Notes: generated from the letters alone by a model not told the origin. Positions 7,147-17,097 are shown, counted from the first letter of the stretch. The stretch: DNA of 64,000 nt from an uncultured Pseudomonadota bacterium (GCA_903844155.1 CAIMSU010000117.1:100925-164924), one strand, 5' to 3'. Program-made: numbers and translations.

Positions 7147-10100
7147 TCAGTGGCTCTCGGACGTATCGTACCCGTTCACACAGTCGGGATCGTTGCTGTC
7201 CGCGCCCTGGCGACCGTCGTTGTCCGCGTCGTCGTTGCAGGCGTAGGCGGTGTCGTAGCCGTCCTCCTCCAACAGGGTGAGCGGATCGCTGGCGCAAGCG
7301 GGATCATCGAGGTCGATCCAGCCGTCGCCGTCGTTGTCGAGGCCGTCGTTGCACTCGGTCTTCGGGTCGGTCTCGTCGTCGTCGGTCGCGTCGGTGCAGC
7401 CGGGGTCGGCGCGGTCGATGACGGTGTCGCCATCGTTGTCGACGCCGTCGTTGCACTGCACGGTGCCGAAGCCACCGTCCTCGTAGAAGTCCGCGGCATC
7501 GGTGCAATCGGGATCTTCGAGGTCGATCCAGCCGTCGCCGTCGTTGTCGACGCCGTCGGCGCACTCGGCCACGTTGTACTCGTCGTCGTCCCAGCCGTAG
7601 AGGCAGCCGGGATCGGCGCTGTCGGTGAGCGCGTCGCCGTCGTTGTCGAGGCCGTCGTTGCAGGCAAAGCCGGTGTCGTATCCGAGCTCGTCGCCAAGCC
7701 AGATGCAGTCGGGATCGGTGCTGTCGACCCAGCCGTCGCCATCGTTGTCGAGGCCATCGGAGCAGTTGGGCCCCTCCGCGCTCGTGGTGGACTCGGAGTT
7801 GTCCGAGGCGCTCGCGCAGTCGGGATCGGCGGAGTCGGTGTAGCCGTCGGCGTCGTCGTCGACCTCGTTGTTGCACTCGGACACACCCGCGCCGCCCTCG
7901 GCGGTCGCGCGCTGGCAGTCGGGATCGGCCATGTCGATCCAGCCGTCACCGTCGTTGTCGAGGCCGTCCGAGCAGCCGGCCGCGGGGTCGGTCTCGACGT
8001 CGTCGAGCGCCTCGTAGCAGCCGGGATCGGCGGCGTCGATCAAGCTGTCACCGTCGTTGTCAGAACCGTCGTTGCAGGCGGTCGCGCTGTAGCCGACCTC
8101 CACGTCCCCGCCGAGCAGGCAGTCGGGATCCTCGTCGTCGACCCAGCCATCGCCGTCGTTGTCGAGGCCGTCGGCGCAATTCCCGGCGCTGTCGTCCGGC
8201 GACTCGGAGTTGTCAAAACCGCTGCTACAATCGGGATCGTCCGCGTCCGTCAGCCCGTCACCGTCGTTGTCAGCACCGTCGTCGCACTCAGAGACGACGA
8301 AGCCGCCGTCCTCGGCGCCGTCGATGCAGTCGGGATCCTCGATGTCGACCCAACCGTCGCCGTCGTTGTCGAGGCCGTCGTCGCAGGAGGAATTGCGACT
8401 CTCCCAGCCCCAGGTCGCGTAGGGGCACTCGGGGTCGGCGGCGTCGATGAGGCCGTCGTGATCGTTGTCGCGGCCGTCGTTGCAGGGCTCGGTGCCGTAG
8501 CCGATCTCCTCGGTGCCGATTCCACAATCCGGGTCGGCGCTGTCGGTCCAGCCGTCGCCGTCGTCGTCGTAGCCGTTGGTGCAGCCGGTCAGGCCGGTAG
8601 ACTCGTCGTCGTCCCAGCCGGAGCTACAGCCGGGGTCGGCGGCGTCGATCAAGCCGTCGCCGTCGTTGTCGATGCCGTCGTCGCACTCGCGCGCGCTGGT
8701 GCTGACGGTCTCGTCGCCCCCGCCGCAGTCGGCGTCGAGCATGTCGGTCCAGCCGTCGCCGTCGTCGTCGTAGCCGTTCGCACACACGCCCGCGTCGTCC
8801 ACCTCGTTGGTGTCCGAGGCGGCCGAGCAGCCGGGGTCGGTCGAGTCGATGTACCAGTCGCCGTCGTTGTCGAGGCCGTCATTGCAGGCGGTCGTGCCGA
8901 AGCCGACCTCATCCGTACCGGTGAGACAGTCGGGATCTTCGGTGTCGATGTAGCCATCGGAGTCGTTGTCGACGCCGTCGTAGCACTCGCCGCTCGGTGC
9001 GGCCTCGGCGGGCGTGGACGCGCTGACACATTGCGGGTCCGCGGAGTCGACGTCGCCGTCGGCATCGTTGTCGAGGCCGTCGTTGCACTCGCCGGTGCCG
9101 TAGCCGACCTCGTCGGTGCCGGTGGCGCAGTCGGGGTCGGCGCTGTCAGTCCAGCCGTCGCCGTCCTCGTCCGCGCCGTCGTGGCAACCATCCGCGGCGG
9201 TGCTCTCGTTGGTGTCGGTCGCGTCGAAGCAGTCGGGGTCGTCGGCGTCGATCAGGCCGTCGCCGTCGTCATCGAGCGCGTTGTTGCACTCGGTGGAGCC
9301 GAAGCCGGACTCGTCGGTCCCGCCGTTCGCGCAGTCGGGGTCGGCGCTGTCGGTCCAGCCGTCACCGTCGTCATCCACGCCGTTGTTGCAGTACGTCGTG
9401 GGGTCGGTCTCGCTGTTGTCCTTGCCGGAGGTGCAGCCCGGGTCATCTGCGTCAATCAGACCGTCGCTGTCGTCGTCCTTGCCGTTGTTGCATTGGTAGG
9501 CGGAGGTGGTCGGCCCCTCGTCGGTGTCGGTCGTGGAGGCGCAGCCCGGGTCGTCGGTGTCGGTCCAGCCGTCGCCGTCGTTGTCGAGGCCGTCAGAGCA
9601 CGCGTAGATGACCTCGGTGGTGCCGGAAGCCTTGGTGCAATCGGGATCGGCGGCGTCGATGAGGCCGTCGGCGTCGTCGTCCGTGCCGTTGTTGCAGGCC
9701 GTGGTGCCGTAGCCGGTCTCGCTGGCCCCAGTCGTACAGTCCGGGTCCGCGGAATCGGTCCAGCCGTCGCCGTCATTGTCGAGGCCGTCCGTGCAGCCGG
9801 TGCCTTCGGCCGCGACCGTCGCGGAGGTGCACTGGGGGTCGACCGAGTCGATGTAGAAGTCGCCGTCGTTGTCGATGCCGTCGTTGCACTGGGTCGTGCC
9901 AAAGCCGGTTTCGGCGACGCCCGCGGTGCAGTCGGGATCGGCGGCGTCCGTCCAGCCGTCGCCGTCGTTGTCGATGCCATCGCCGCAAAGGCTGGCTTCA
10001 AGCGCGTAGGCGTCCACGCAGTCGGGATCGGCGGCGTCGGTGTTGCCGTCGCCCTCGTTGTCGATGCCGTCGTTGCAGGTGTAAGCGGCGTCGTAGCCGA

Positions 10101-11454
10101 CCTCCGAGGTGCCAGTCACGCAGTCGGGATCGGCGCCATCGGTCCAACCGTCGCCGTCGTTGTCGATGCCGTCAAAGCAGTCGGTGTTCTCGAGCGTGTC
10201 CTTGGCGTCCGTACAGTTGGGGTCCTCACCGTCGATGAGCCCGTTGCCATCGTTGTCGAGGCCGTCGTTGCATTGGGTCGTGCCCGCAAAGCCACCTTCA
10301 TCGTCGCCAAGCGCGGTGCGACAGGAGGGGTCTGCGAGGTCGACCCAGGTGTCGCCGTCGTTGTCGAGGCCGTCCTCGCACTGGTTGGCCTCGCTGTCGT
10401 CCGTCGCGGCCGAGCAGGACGTGTCAGACTTGTCGATCTTGCCGTCGCCATCGTTGTCGATGCCGTCGTTGCATTGGGTCGCGCCGTAGCCGGACTCGGT
10501 CGTGCCGGTCGTGCAGTCCGGGTCGGCGCTGTCCGTGTACCCGTCGCCGTCGTTGTCAAGGTTGTCCGAGCACTCTGGCTTGGCCTCCGAGTCATCGTAG
10601 GCGTCGTCGCACTGGGGGTCGGTCGCGTCGATGTAGCTGTCGCCATCGTTGTCGACACCGTCGTTGCATTGGGTCGTGCCGTAGCCGATCTCGTCCGTGC
10701 CCGTCGCGCAGTCGGGGTCGGCATCGTCGGTGTAGCCGTCGCCGTCGTTGTCGAGGCCGTCCTGACAGCTGTCACCCTCAAAGTCAACCGTCGCGCTCGA
10801 GCACTGGGGATCGGCGCTGTCGACCTTGTTGTCGCCGTCGTCGTCGATACCGTTGTTGCATTGGGTGGACCCGAAGCCGACCTCGTCGGCCTCGCCGTTC
10901 TGACAGTCGGGATCATCGCCATCGACCCAGCCGTCGCCGTCGTTGTCGAGGCCGTCCACGCACGCGCCGGGCTGGGCTGCCATCGCCCGCCCGATGATGG
11001 TGAAGGAAGCGACGCTGTCTGCGGTGAACCCGATCGGGCCCCAGACGGCCGAGTCGACGGTCTGCGTGCCGCTCTCGTCGTAGCCGGCGAGCGAGAACGT
11101 GAACGGGCCGACGTTCTGGCCTTCGTGCAGCTCGGTGGAGGCGAGGCGGTCGGGGTTGGTGAGCGCGTCGACGCCGACGGAGTACTCCAGCACGCCGTCG
11201 TTGCCGATCCAGTCGCCGTACGCGGGGTCGGAGGTGTCCGCCCAGGGAGTCTGCGAGCTGATGATCAGCTTCCAGGAGGACGCCAGCGAAAACGTTGTCG
11301 CAACGCCGTAGTCGACGATGATGGCGGTCTTGGTCGGCTGGCTGCAGGCAGCGGCGAGGGAGAGTGAACCGGCGCCGATGAGCCAGCGCAAGGCGCTGGA
11401 GGCGGTCCGGCGAGGGGCGATGAAGCGACGCAAAAAGCGAGGGGAAATGCTCAT
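7147..11454 (-). CDS. Giant acidic repeat lipoprotein (CxDGxDNDGDG repeats)
   Basis: 1435 residues from ATG 11454, which overlaps the stop of the upstream PEGA gene (ATGA). N-terminus: basic region, hydrophobic stretch, lipobox LAAAC with Cys37, so a lipoprotein. Residues 38-164 form a non-repetitive globular domain. From Cys165 to the end there are about 38 tandem units of consensus CxDGxDNDGDGWxDxxDPDC, about 33 residues each including a linker. Two linker classes alternate, so the real period is a doublet. DxDxDG-type Asp spacing suggests calcium binding, as in thrombospondin type 3 or dockerin loops, with cysteine pairs bracketing each loop. The product is extremely acidic. Function unknown; a surface or matrix calcium-stabilised stalk is inference. 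Confidence 0.85.
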   Translation of the reverse strand: MSISPRFLRRFIAPRRTASSALRWLIGAGSLSLAAACSQPTKTAIIVDYGVATTFSLASSWKLIISSQTPWADTSDPAYGDWIGNDGVLEYSVGVDALTNPDRLASTELHEGQNVGPFTFSLAGYDESGTQTVDSAVWGPIGFTADSVASFTIIGRAMAAQPGACVDGLDNDGDGWVDGDDPDCQNGEADEVGFGSTQCNNGIDDDGDNKVDSADPQCSSATVDFEGDSCQDGLDNDGDGYTDDADPDCATGTDEIGYGTTQCNDGVDNDGDSYIDATDPQCDDAYDDSEAKPECSDNLDNDGDGYTDSADPDCTTGTTESGYGATQCNDGIDNDGDGKIDKSDTSCSAATDDSEANQCEDGLDNDGDTWVDLADPSCRTALGDDEGGFAGTTQCNDGLDNDGNGLIDGEDPNCTDAKDTLENTDCFDGIDNDGDGWTDGADPDCVTGTSEVGYDAAYTCNDGIDNEGDGNTDAADPDCVDAYALEASLCGDGIDNDGDGWTDAADPDCTAGVAETGFGTTQCNDGIDNDGDFYIDSVDPQCTSATVAAEGTGCTDGLDNDGDGWTDSADPDCTTGASETGYGTTACNNGTDDDADGLIDAADPDCTKASGTTEVIYACSDGLDNDGDGWTDTDDPGCASTTDTDEGPTTSAYQCNNGKDDDSDGLIDADDPGCTSGKDNSETDPTTYCNNGVDDDGDGWTDSADPDCANGGTDESGFGSTECNNALDDDGDGLIDADDPDCFDATDTNESTAADGCHDGADEDGDGWTDSADPDCATGTDEVGYGTGECNDGLDNDADGDVDSADPQCVSASTPAEAAPSGECYDGVDNDSDGYIDTEDPDCLTGTDEVGFGTTACNDGLDNDGDWYIDSTDPGCSAASDTNEVDDAGVCANGYDDDGDGWTDMLDADCGGGDETVSTSARECDDGIDNDGDGLIDAADPGCSSGWDDDESTGLTGCTNGYDDDGDGWTDSADPDCGIGTEEIGYGTEPCNDGRDNDHDGLIDAADPECPYATWGWESRNSSCDDGLDNDGDGWVDIEDPDCIDGAEDGGFVVSECDDGADNDGDGLTDADDPDCSSGFDNSESPDDSAGNCADGLDNDGDGWVDDEDPDCLLGGDVEVGYSATACNDGSDNDGDSLIDAADPGCYEALDDVETDPAAGCSDGLDNDGDGWIDMADPDCQRATAEGGAGVSECNNEVDDDADGYTDSADPDCASASDNSESTTSAEGPNCSDGLDNDGDGWVDSTDPDCIWLGDELGYDTGFACNDGLDNDGDALTDSADPGCLYGWDDDEYNVAECADGVDNDGDGWIDLEDPDCTDAADFYEDGGFGTVQCNDGVDNDGDTVIDRADPGCTDATDDDETDPKTECNDGLDNDGDGWIDLDDPACASDPLTLLEEDGYDTAYACNDDADNDGRQGADSNDPDCVNGYDTSESH
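7160..10962 (-). repeat. Tandem ~100-bp coding repeats (about 38 units)
   Basis: DNA repeats behind the CxDGxDNDGDG units. They are diverged at the nucleotide level, with strong conservation of Cys, Asp and Gly codons (TGC, GAC, GGC). The plus strand shows a long open frame rich in Val/Ala/Gly simply because GAC reads GTC on the other strand. Confidence 0.85.
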
Positions 11455-12530
11455 GGGAGGGTCACCACGGTGTCGCCAGCGGGGAGCGGCGCAGGTTGCA
11501 GGACGACAGCGGTCGCGATTCCGGCACCGGCGCCGACGGCCGCGCCGCCGCCAACAGCCGCCCAGAAGCCCCACCGCTGGGTCAACGGCTTGAGCTTCTC
11601 GATGCCATCGGGCGTGCGACGCAGCAGGAGCGTGCCGGACGCAGGGATGGTCTCACCCTCGGTCACGCGCGCGCCGTCAACGTCGATGGACACCTGGGCG
11701 TGGCCTTTTTCGAGGGGCCCGAACTTCACGACGGCGCCCTCCCCGATCGGCGTCCCGTTGAGGAACACCTGCGCCGATGCGCTGCCCGTCGCGATCTTCA
11801 GCACGCTGCCACCCTTCGGGAGCGACACGGTCAGCTCGCCACGGCTCCCGTCCGAGGTGTCGACCGTCCGCACGACCGTCGCCCGGTCCGCGGCCTTCAA
11901 GACGATCCCGTGCACCCCGAGCGCGACACCTTCGAGCCGCAGCGGCGTCTGCCCGACGCTCTTGCCGTCCATCAGCACCTCCGCGACCGGGGTGCTGGTG
12001 ATCAGGAAGACGCCCGCAGACGAGGTCATCGGCACACTCACGATGTAATTCTTGCCCTTCACGAACTCCAGCGTGCCCTGCTGCGGCTCGTAGCGGTCCG
12101 AGTTCACCGCCCAGGTGTGGCTCCCCGGGGTCAGATCCGACATGCGAATCGGTAGGATACCCGCGTCTTTTCCGTCCACAGTGAGCTTGCCGGCCGGCGG
12201 CCCCTCAAACTCGGCCGTGCCTGTCCCGGCCGCCAGGAGCGCGTTGATCTCGGTGGTCTTGCCGTCGAGGATGTCGACCTTGCGCACCATCGGGTCGTAG
12301 TCGTCCGCGACGACGCGCATCGCGTGCGTGCCGGGTGACAGGAAGCGCGTGATCGGCACTGGCCCGATGCTCTGACCGTCGAGGTAGACCTCGGCGCCGG
12401 GCACGTTGGACTTCACTTTCAGGATGCCGTCCGCCGCGAGCGCTTGACCCGCGCTGGCGAGCAGGAGGGCGGTGACGGCGGCGAGCGTGGTGAGCGCGCG
12501 GAGAAGGGGCGATGGGGTGGGTGCGGGCAT
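11451..12530 (-). CDS. PEGA-domain exported protein
   Basis: 359 residues from ATG 12530; an upstream in-frame ATG at 12566 would add 12 residues before the signal peptide. The signal peptide ends ...SAGQALA. Three or four PEGA-type units follow, with the diagnostic pattern of a short strand, 'AEVYLDGQSIGPVPI', then 'LSPGTHAMRV'; later copies are 'KLTVDGKDAGILPI', 'AEVLMDGKSVGQTPL' and 'AQVFLNGTPIGEGAV'. A glycine/alanine-rich transmembrane segment (WAAVGGGAAVGAGAGIATAVVL) lies near the C-terminus with a short tail after it. PEGA domains are common in surface proteins and S-layer-associated proteins. The stop overlaps the start of the giant repeat lipoprotein, so the two are probably made together. 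Confidence 0.85.
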   Translation of the reverse strand: MPAPTPSPLLRALTTLAAVTALLLASAGQALAADGILKVKSNVPGAEVYLDGQSIGPVPITRFLSPGTHAMRVVADDYDPMVRKVDILDGKTTEINALLAAGTGTAEFEGPPAGKLTVDGKDAGILPIRMSDLTPGSHTWAVNSDRYEPQQGTLEFVKGKNYIVSVPMTSSAGVFLITSTPVAEVLMDGKSVGQTPLRLEGVALGVHGIVLKAADRATVVRTVDTSDGSRGELTVSLPKGGSVLKIATGSASAQVFLNGTPIGEGAVVKFGPLEKGHAQVSIDVDGARVTEGETIPASGTLLLRRTPDGIEKLKPLTQRWGFWAAVGGGAAVGAGAGIATAVVLQPAPLPAGDTVVTLP

Positions 12531-12583
12531 GGTGAAGGTGGGCAAGGATACCACCGCGCGGGGCATCGCGGGGGCGAGTCTGG

Positions 12584-12589
12584 TACAAT
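12584..12589 (+). promoter_or_regulatory. -10-like TACAAT, 6 nt before ATG
   Basis: TACAAT preceded by TGG (extended -10 form). It ends exactly six bases before ATG 12596, so the transcript would begin at or next to the start codon. No ribosome-binding sequence fits in the gap (six C residues). No convincing -35. Confidence 0.6.
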
Positions 12590-12595
12590 CCCCCC

Positions 12596-15500
12596 ATGCG
12601 CATCCCCACGACCTCCCTCCTCGTCTCGCTGGCCACCCTCTCCTTCTCGGCGTACCTCGTCGGTTGCCGCACCGAGGCCAAGCCCGACGGCTCCGGCGAC
12701 CCGCCCATCGGCGCCGACTCGGCGGACGCGCAGGACTTCGATGGCGATGGCTACATCACCACGGCGGCGGGCGGCGATGACTGCGACGACGCAAACGCGG
12801 CCGTGAACCCCGGGATGACCGAGGTCCCCTACAACGGCCTCGACGACGACTGCAACCCCGCCACGCCGGACGACGACCTCGACGGCGACGGCTACGGCAT
12901 CGCGGTGGACTGCAACGACACGGACGCCACCGTAAACCCAGCTGCCATCGAGATCTGCGACGGCATCGACAATGACTGCGACGGCGTCGTCGACAACGCG
13001 GCGGACGCGCCGATCTGGTACGGCGACGTGGACGGCGATGGGTACGGCCTCTCGACGGACACGATCCAATCCTGCGACCAGCCCCCCGGGTATGTCAGCG
13101 ACTCCGGCGACTGCAACGACAACGACCCCGCCTACCATCCCGGGGCCGACGAGTCCGACTGCTCCGACCCGAACGACTACAACTGCGACGGCTCGGTAGG
13201 CTATGCAGACGCTGACGGCGACGGATTCCCCGCATGTCAGGACTGCGACGACTCGGTCGCCACCGTGAACCCGAACGGGATCGAGGTCTGCAACGGCGTC
13301 GACGACGACTGCAACGGCGTCGTCGACGACAACGCCACGGACGCGACGAGCTGGTACCAGGACGCGGACAGTGACGGGTACGGCGCGGACGCCGCGACAC
13401 TCACCCAATGCGACCAGCCAGCAGGCTATGTCAGCCTGGACGGCGACTGCAACGACGCCGATGCCGCCTACAACCCCGCCGCCACCGAGTCCTGCTCGGA
13501 CCCGAACGACTACAACTGCGATGGCTATGTAGGCTATGCAGACAACGACGGCGACGGCTACGCGGCCTGTCAGGAATGCGACGACTCAGACCCCGCGGTG
13601 AACCCCGGCGCGACCGAGATCTGCAATGGGATCGACGACAATTGCGACGGTGTCATCGACGGCTCCGATGCGGTCGGGGCGACGGTCTGGTACCGCGATC
13701 TCGACGCCGACGGCTACGGGGACGCGTCAACGGCCGTCACCGCCTGCGACCCACCCACCTACTACGTCGCCACGTCCGGCGATTGCGACGACTACAACAA
13801 CAAGGTCAACCCCGCGGCGACCGAGGTCTGCGACGGCGTGGACAACAACTGCGACGGCAGCGTGGACGAGTCCGGCGGCACGACGATCTACTACACGGAC
13901 GCGGACGGGGACGGCTACGGCGACAATGCAACGGGCGCGGCCGCTTGCTCCGCGCCAGCCGGCTCTGTCGCGACTGCCAACGACTGCAACGATGCCGACG
14001 CCAACTACTACCCGGGCGCGCCCGAGACCTGCACCGACACCGTTGACTACAACTGCGATGGGTCGGTAGGCTATGTCGACGCCGACGGCGACGGCTACGC
14101 CGCCTGCGAAGAGTGTGATGACGGCGACGCGTCTGTGCACCCCGGCGCGATCGAGGTGTGCAACGGCATCGACGACGACTGCAACGGCGTCATCGACGAC
14201 GGCGCCTCGGACGTGACGACCTGGTACCAGGACTCGGACTCGGACGGCTACGGCTCCGATGTCTCGGTCACGCAGTGTGACGCGCCCTCGGGCTACATCG
14301 CGACGACCGGCGACTGCGACGACGCCAACCGCCGCATCAACCCCTCCGCGAGCGAGATCTGCGACGGCGTCGACAACAACTGTGACGGGTTGACGGACGA
14401 TTCCACCGCTGCCGGCGCCACCGCATGGTACCTCGACAGCGACGGCGACGGCTACGGCGACGCCTCCACCTCGGTCACCCAGTGTGATGCGCCCGCCGGC
14501 TATGTCAGCAACGCGACGGACTGCGATGATGCCGACAGCACCGTGTATCCCGGGGCTACCGAGGCGTGCACCGACACCGTCGACAAGAACTGCGATGGCT
14601 CGGTTGGCTACGCCGACAACGATGGCGACGGCGTGCCCGCGTGCGAGGACTGCAACGACAACAGCGCGGTGAGCTACCCCGGGGCACCCGAGATCTGCGA
14701 CGGCCTCGACAACGACTGCAACGGTGTCGTCGACGATGGCGCGACGGACATGACCACCTGGTACCAGGACAGTGACAAGGACAACTACGGCTCGGCGGTC
14801 ACCGAGGACGCCTGCAGCCAGCCCAGCGGCTACACCGCCGAGGGTGGCGACTGCGACGACACCAACCGCAAGGTCAACCCGTCGGCGACGGAGGTGTGCA
14901 ACGGCATCGACGACGACTGCGACGGCACGATCGACGGTTCCGGCGCGACCGGCGCCGCCACCTATTACAAGGACGCAGACAGCGACGGCTACGGCAACGC
15001 GTCGGTGTCCTCGACCGCGTGCGGCGCGCCCGCTGGCTACGTCAGCAACGCGAGCGACTGCGACGACACCAACGCCCTCGCCAACCCCTCCGAGACCGAG
15101 CTCTGCAACGGGTACGACGACAACTGCGACGGGCTGACCGACGATTCGACGTCTGCCGACGCCGTCACCTACTACACCGACGCCGACAGCGACGGCTACG
15201 GCGCGACCAGCGGCAAGGCCTGCACGCCGCCCGCAGGCTCTGTCAGCGTCTCCGGCGACTGCAACGACGCCGACGCGGCCATCAACCCCGCCGCGACCGA
15301 CACGTGCGACTACGTCGACAATGACTGCTCCGGCACCGCGGACGACAGCTACCGCTCGGGCACCAAGTACGTGCTCTCAACCGACTGCGGCTCGTGTGGG
15401 AATGACTGTTCCACGTACTCCTACGACAACGCCTCGCCCTACTGTGACACCACCCGCACGACGCCGATGTGTGAGTACACCTGCGATTCCGGCTACTACG

Positions 15501-17059
15501 ACGTGAACGGCAACCAGGCCGATGGCTGTGAGTGTCACTACACCTCCGCCGTCGACGCACCCTTTGACGGCGTCGACTCCAACTGCGACGGCACGGACGG
15601 CCCGCCCACGGACGCGATCTACGTGGCCACCAGCGGATCCCCGACCGGCGCCGGCACCACCGCCGACCCCCTCGACACCATCCAGGGCGGCATCGATCTC
15701 GCGGAGGCCGACGGTGTCGCCTACGTGCTCGTCAGCGAAGGCACGTACACCGAGGACGTCACGCTGGTCGACGGCATCAACGTGTACGGCGGCTACGACT
15801 CCACGTATGCGAGCCGAGACATCGGCACCTACACAACGCGCATCGACGGCACGGGCGCAACCGCCGAGAACCCCGCGACCGTGATGGCCTCGGGCATCTC
15901 CGGAGCCACGATCTTCGAAGGCTTCACCGTGATGGGCGTCGCCGCGTCCGGAAACGGCGAAGCGTCGGTCGCCATGTGGCTCGAGGACTGCACAGACGGG
16001 CTCGTCGTCCGCTCCAACCACATCGAGGCGGGCGCCGGACACGACGGCAAGGATGGCTCCAACGGCAGCGCCGGGACGAGCGGATCGTCCGGTTCAACCG
16101 GCACTGCGGCGACAACGGGGAGCTGCTCGACGCTCACGGGCGGTGGCACGGGCGGTTCCAACACCTGCGGCGGCGTATCGACGGCGGGCGGGTCTGGCGC
16201 CGCAACGACGTGTCCGGCGACGGGCGTGTACGAGCCAACCGGGTCGGACGGGGTCCCTGCGGGTGGCGCGGGCGGCGCGGGCGCATGCGGCGCGACGATG
16301 TACTCTGGAGCTTGCAGCACGGTTTATGTGTCGAGCTGCTGGGACCGCGGCACGGACGCCTCGACAGGGACAGACGGGAGCGCTGGCAGCGGCGGCACCG
16401 GCGCGAGCGACCAGGATGGCAGTGTCGCGGCTGGTTACTGGGTTGGCGAGGCGGGCAGCGCGGGCGCTTCGGGCGTGTACGGCGCGGGCGGCGGTGGCGG
16501 CGGGACGGGCAGCGGCGTGAACGTCGCCGCGTCGTGCGGCAGCATGCAGTTCGGCGGCACGGGCGGCGGCGGTGGCGCGGGCGGATGCGGTGGCGCGGCC
16601 GGCTCGGGCGGCGGCGCGGGTGGCGCGTCCATCGGCCTGGTGTTGAGCTACAGCGCGGCGACCACGGTGTTCCCGGTGCTCGACGACAACGTCATCATCG
16701 GCGGGAACGGCGGGTTTGGCGGCGACGGCGGCGATGGCGGGAAGGGCGGTACGGGCGGCCTCGGTGGCGCGGGCGGCGTGCGTGAGACGACCTACGCGTG
16801 GGGCGCGCAGCCCGGCGGCGCGGGCGGTGAGGGTGGCGCGGGCGGCGGCGGTGGCGGTGCCGGCGGCGGCGCGGGCGGGCCGAGCTACGCGGCATTGGCA
16901 TTTGGCGCGACACCCGACGCCACGTACCTGACAGCCACTTCCAACACGCTCTCCCACGGTGTTGCCGGCTCCAAGGGCCGCGGCGGGCTCGGCGGCGACG
17001 CGAGCGCCGGGGACGGAGTGGACGGGGTGGATGGGACGAGCGGGAACCAGAATTGGTAG
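12596..17059 (+). CDS. Giant MopE-repeat lipoprotein with beta-helix tail
   Basis: 1487 residues. Signal peptide with lipobox LVGC (Cys24). Residues about 45-1000 hold some 16 MopE-type repeats (putative metal-binding motif family) with the pattern DxDGDGYG ... DCDD ... NPGATEICNGIDDDCDGVID. Two sub-classes alternate, one ending 'DYNCDGSVGY'. From about residue 1006 (DAIYVATSGSPTGAGT) there is a DUF1565-like/right-handed beta-helix segment ('DPLDTIQGGIDLAEADG', 'YVLVSEGTYTEDVTLVDGINVYGGY'). This is followed from about 1145 by a long Gly/Ala/Ser-rich region to the end. MopE repeats are known from methanotroph copper proteins and are abundant in myxobacterial surface proteins. Divergent from the PEGA/repeat-lipoprotein pair; leaderless-looking start. 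Confidence 0.88.
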   Translation: MRIPTTSLLVSLATLSFSAYLVGCRTEAKPDGSGDPPIGADSADAQDFDGDGYITTAAGGDDCDDANAAVNPGMTEVPYNGLDDDCNPATPDDDLDGDGYGIAVDCNDTDATVNPAAIEICDGIDNDCDGVVDNAADAPIWYGDVDGDGYGLSTDTIQSCDQPPGYVSDSGDCNDNDPAYHPGADESDCSDPNDYNCDGSVGYADADGDGFPACQDCDDSVATVNPNGIEVCNGVDDDCNGVVDDNATDATSWYQDADSDGYGADAATLTQCDQPAGYVSLDGDCNDADAAYNPAATESCSDPNDYNCDGYVGYADNDGDGYAACQECDDSDPAVNPGATEICNGIDDNCDGVIDGSDAVGATVWYRDLDADGYGDASTAVTACDPPTYYVATSGDCDDYNNKVNPAATEVCDGVDNNCDGSVDESGGTTIYYTDADGDGYGDNATGAAACSAPAGSVATANDCNDADANYYPGAPETCTDTVDYNCDGSVGYVDADGDGYAACEECDDGDASVHPGAIEVCNGIDDDCNGVIDDGASDVTTWYQDSDSDGYGSDVSVTQCDAPSGYIATTGDCDDANRRINPSASEICDGVDNNCDGLTDDSTAAGATAWYLDSDGDGYGDASTSVTQCDAPAGYVSNATDCDDADSTVYPGATEACTDTVDKNCDGSVGYADNDGDGVPACEDCNDNSAVSYPGAPEICDGLDNDCNGVVDDGATDMTTWYQDSDKDNYGSAVTEDACSQPSGYTAEGGDCDDTNRKVNPSATEVCNGIDDDCDGTIDGSGATGAATYYKDADSDGYGNASVSSTACGAPAGYVSNASDCDDTNALANPSETELCNGYDDNCDGLTDDSTSADAVTYYTDADSDGYGATSGKACTPPAGSVSVSGDCNDADAAINPAATDTCDYVDNDCSGTADDSYRSGTKYVLSTDCGSCGNDCSTYSYDNASPYCDTTRTTPMCEYTCDSGYYDVNGNQADGCECHYTSAVDAPFDGVDSNCDGTDGPPTDAIYVATSGSPTGAGTTADPLDTIQGGIDLAEADGVAYVLVSEGTYTEDVTLVDGINVYGGYDSTYASRDIGTYTTRIDGTGATAENPATVMASGISGATIFEGFTVMGVAASGNGEASVAMWLEDCTDGLVVRSNHIEAGAGHDGKDGSNGSAGTSGSSGSTGTAATTGSCSTLTGGGTGGSNTCGGVSTAGGSGAATTCPATGVYEPTGSDGVPAGGAGGAGACGATMYSGACSTVYVSSCWDRGTDASTGTDGSAGSGGTGASDQDGSVAAGYWVGEAGSAGASGVYGAGGGGGGTGSGVNVAASCGSMQFGGTGGGGGAGGCGGAAGSGGGAGGASIGLVLSYSAATTVFPVLDDNVIIGGNGGFGGDGGDGGKGGTGGLGGAGGVRETTYAWGAQPGGAGGEGGAGGGGGGAGGGAGGPSYAALAFGATPDATYLTATSNTLSHGVAGSKGRGGLGGDASAGDGVDGVDGTSGNQNW

Positions 17060-17085
17060 GGAAGACCGGAGGGGACCCCGCGGGT

Positions 17086-17091
17086 TAGGTT
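17086..17091 (+). promoter_or_regulatory. -10-like TAGGTT, 6 nt before ATG
   Basis: TAGGTT, then gctgcc, then ATG 17098. Same geometry as the other leaderless-looking starts of the window; no Shine-Dalgarno is possible if transcription begins at the ATG. Confidence 0.5.
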
Positions 17092-17097
17092 GCTGCC

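Noticed and set aside
7160..10962. Regularly spaced ~100-bp repeats resembling a CRISPR array
   Set aside because: Units are imperfect, contiguous and in frame within one coding gene; there are no constant repeats with unique spacers and no cas genes.
7150..11367. A 1405-codon open frame on the plus strand, Val/Ala/Gly-rich and hydrophobic-looking
   Set aside because: It is the mirror of the Asp/Gly/Cys repeat gene: GAC, GGC and GCC read as GTC, GCC and GGC on the other strand. The minus-strand frame has a signal peptide, lipobox and conserved cysteines; the plus frame has none.
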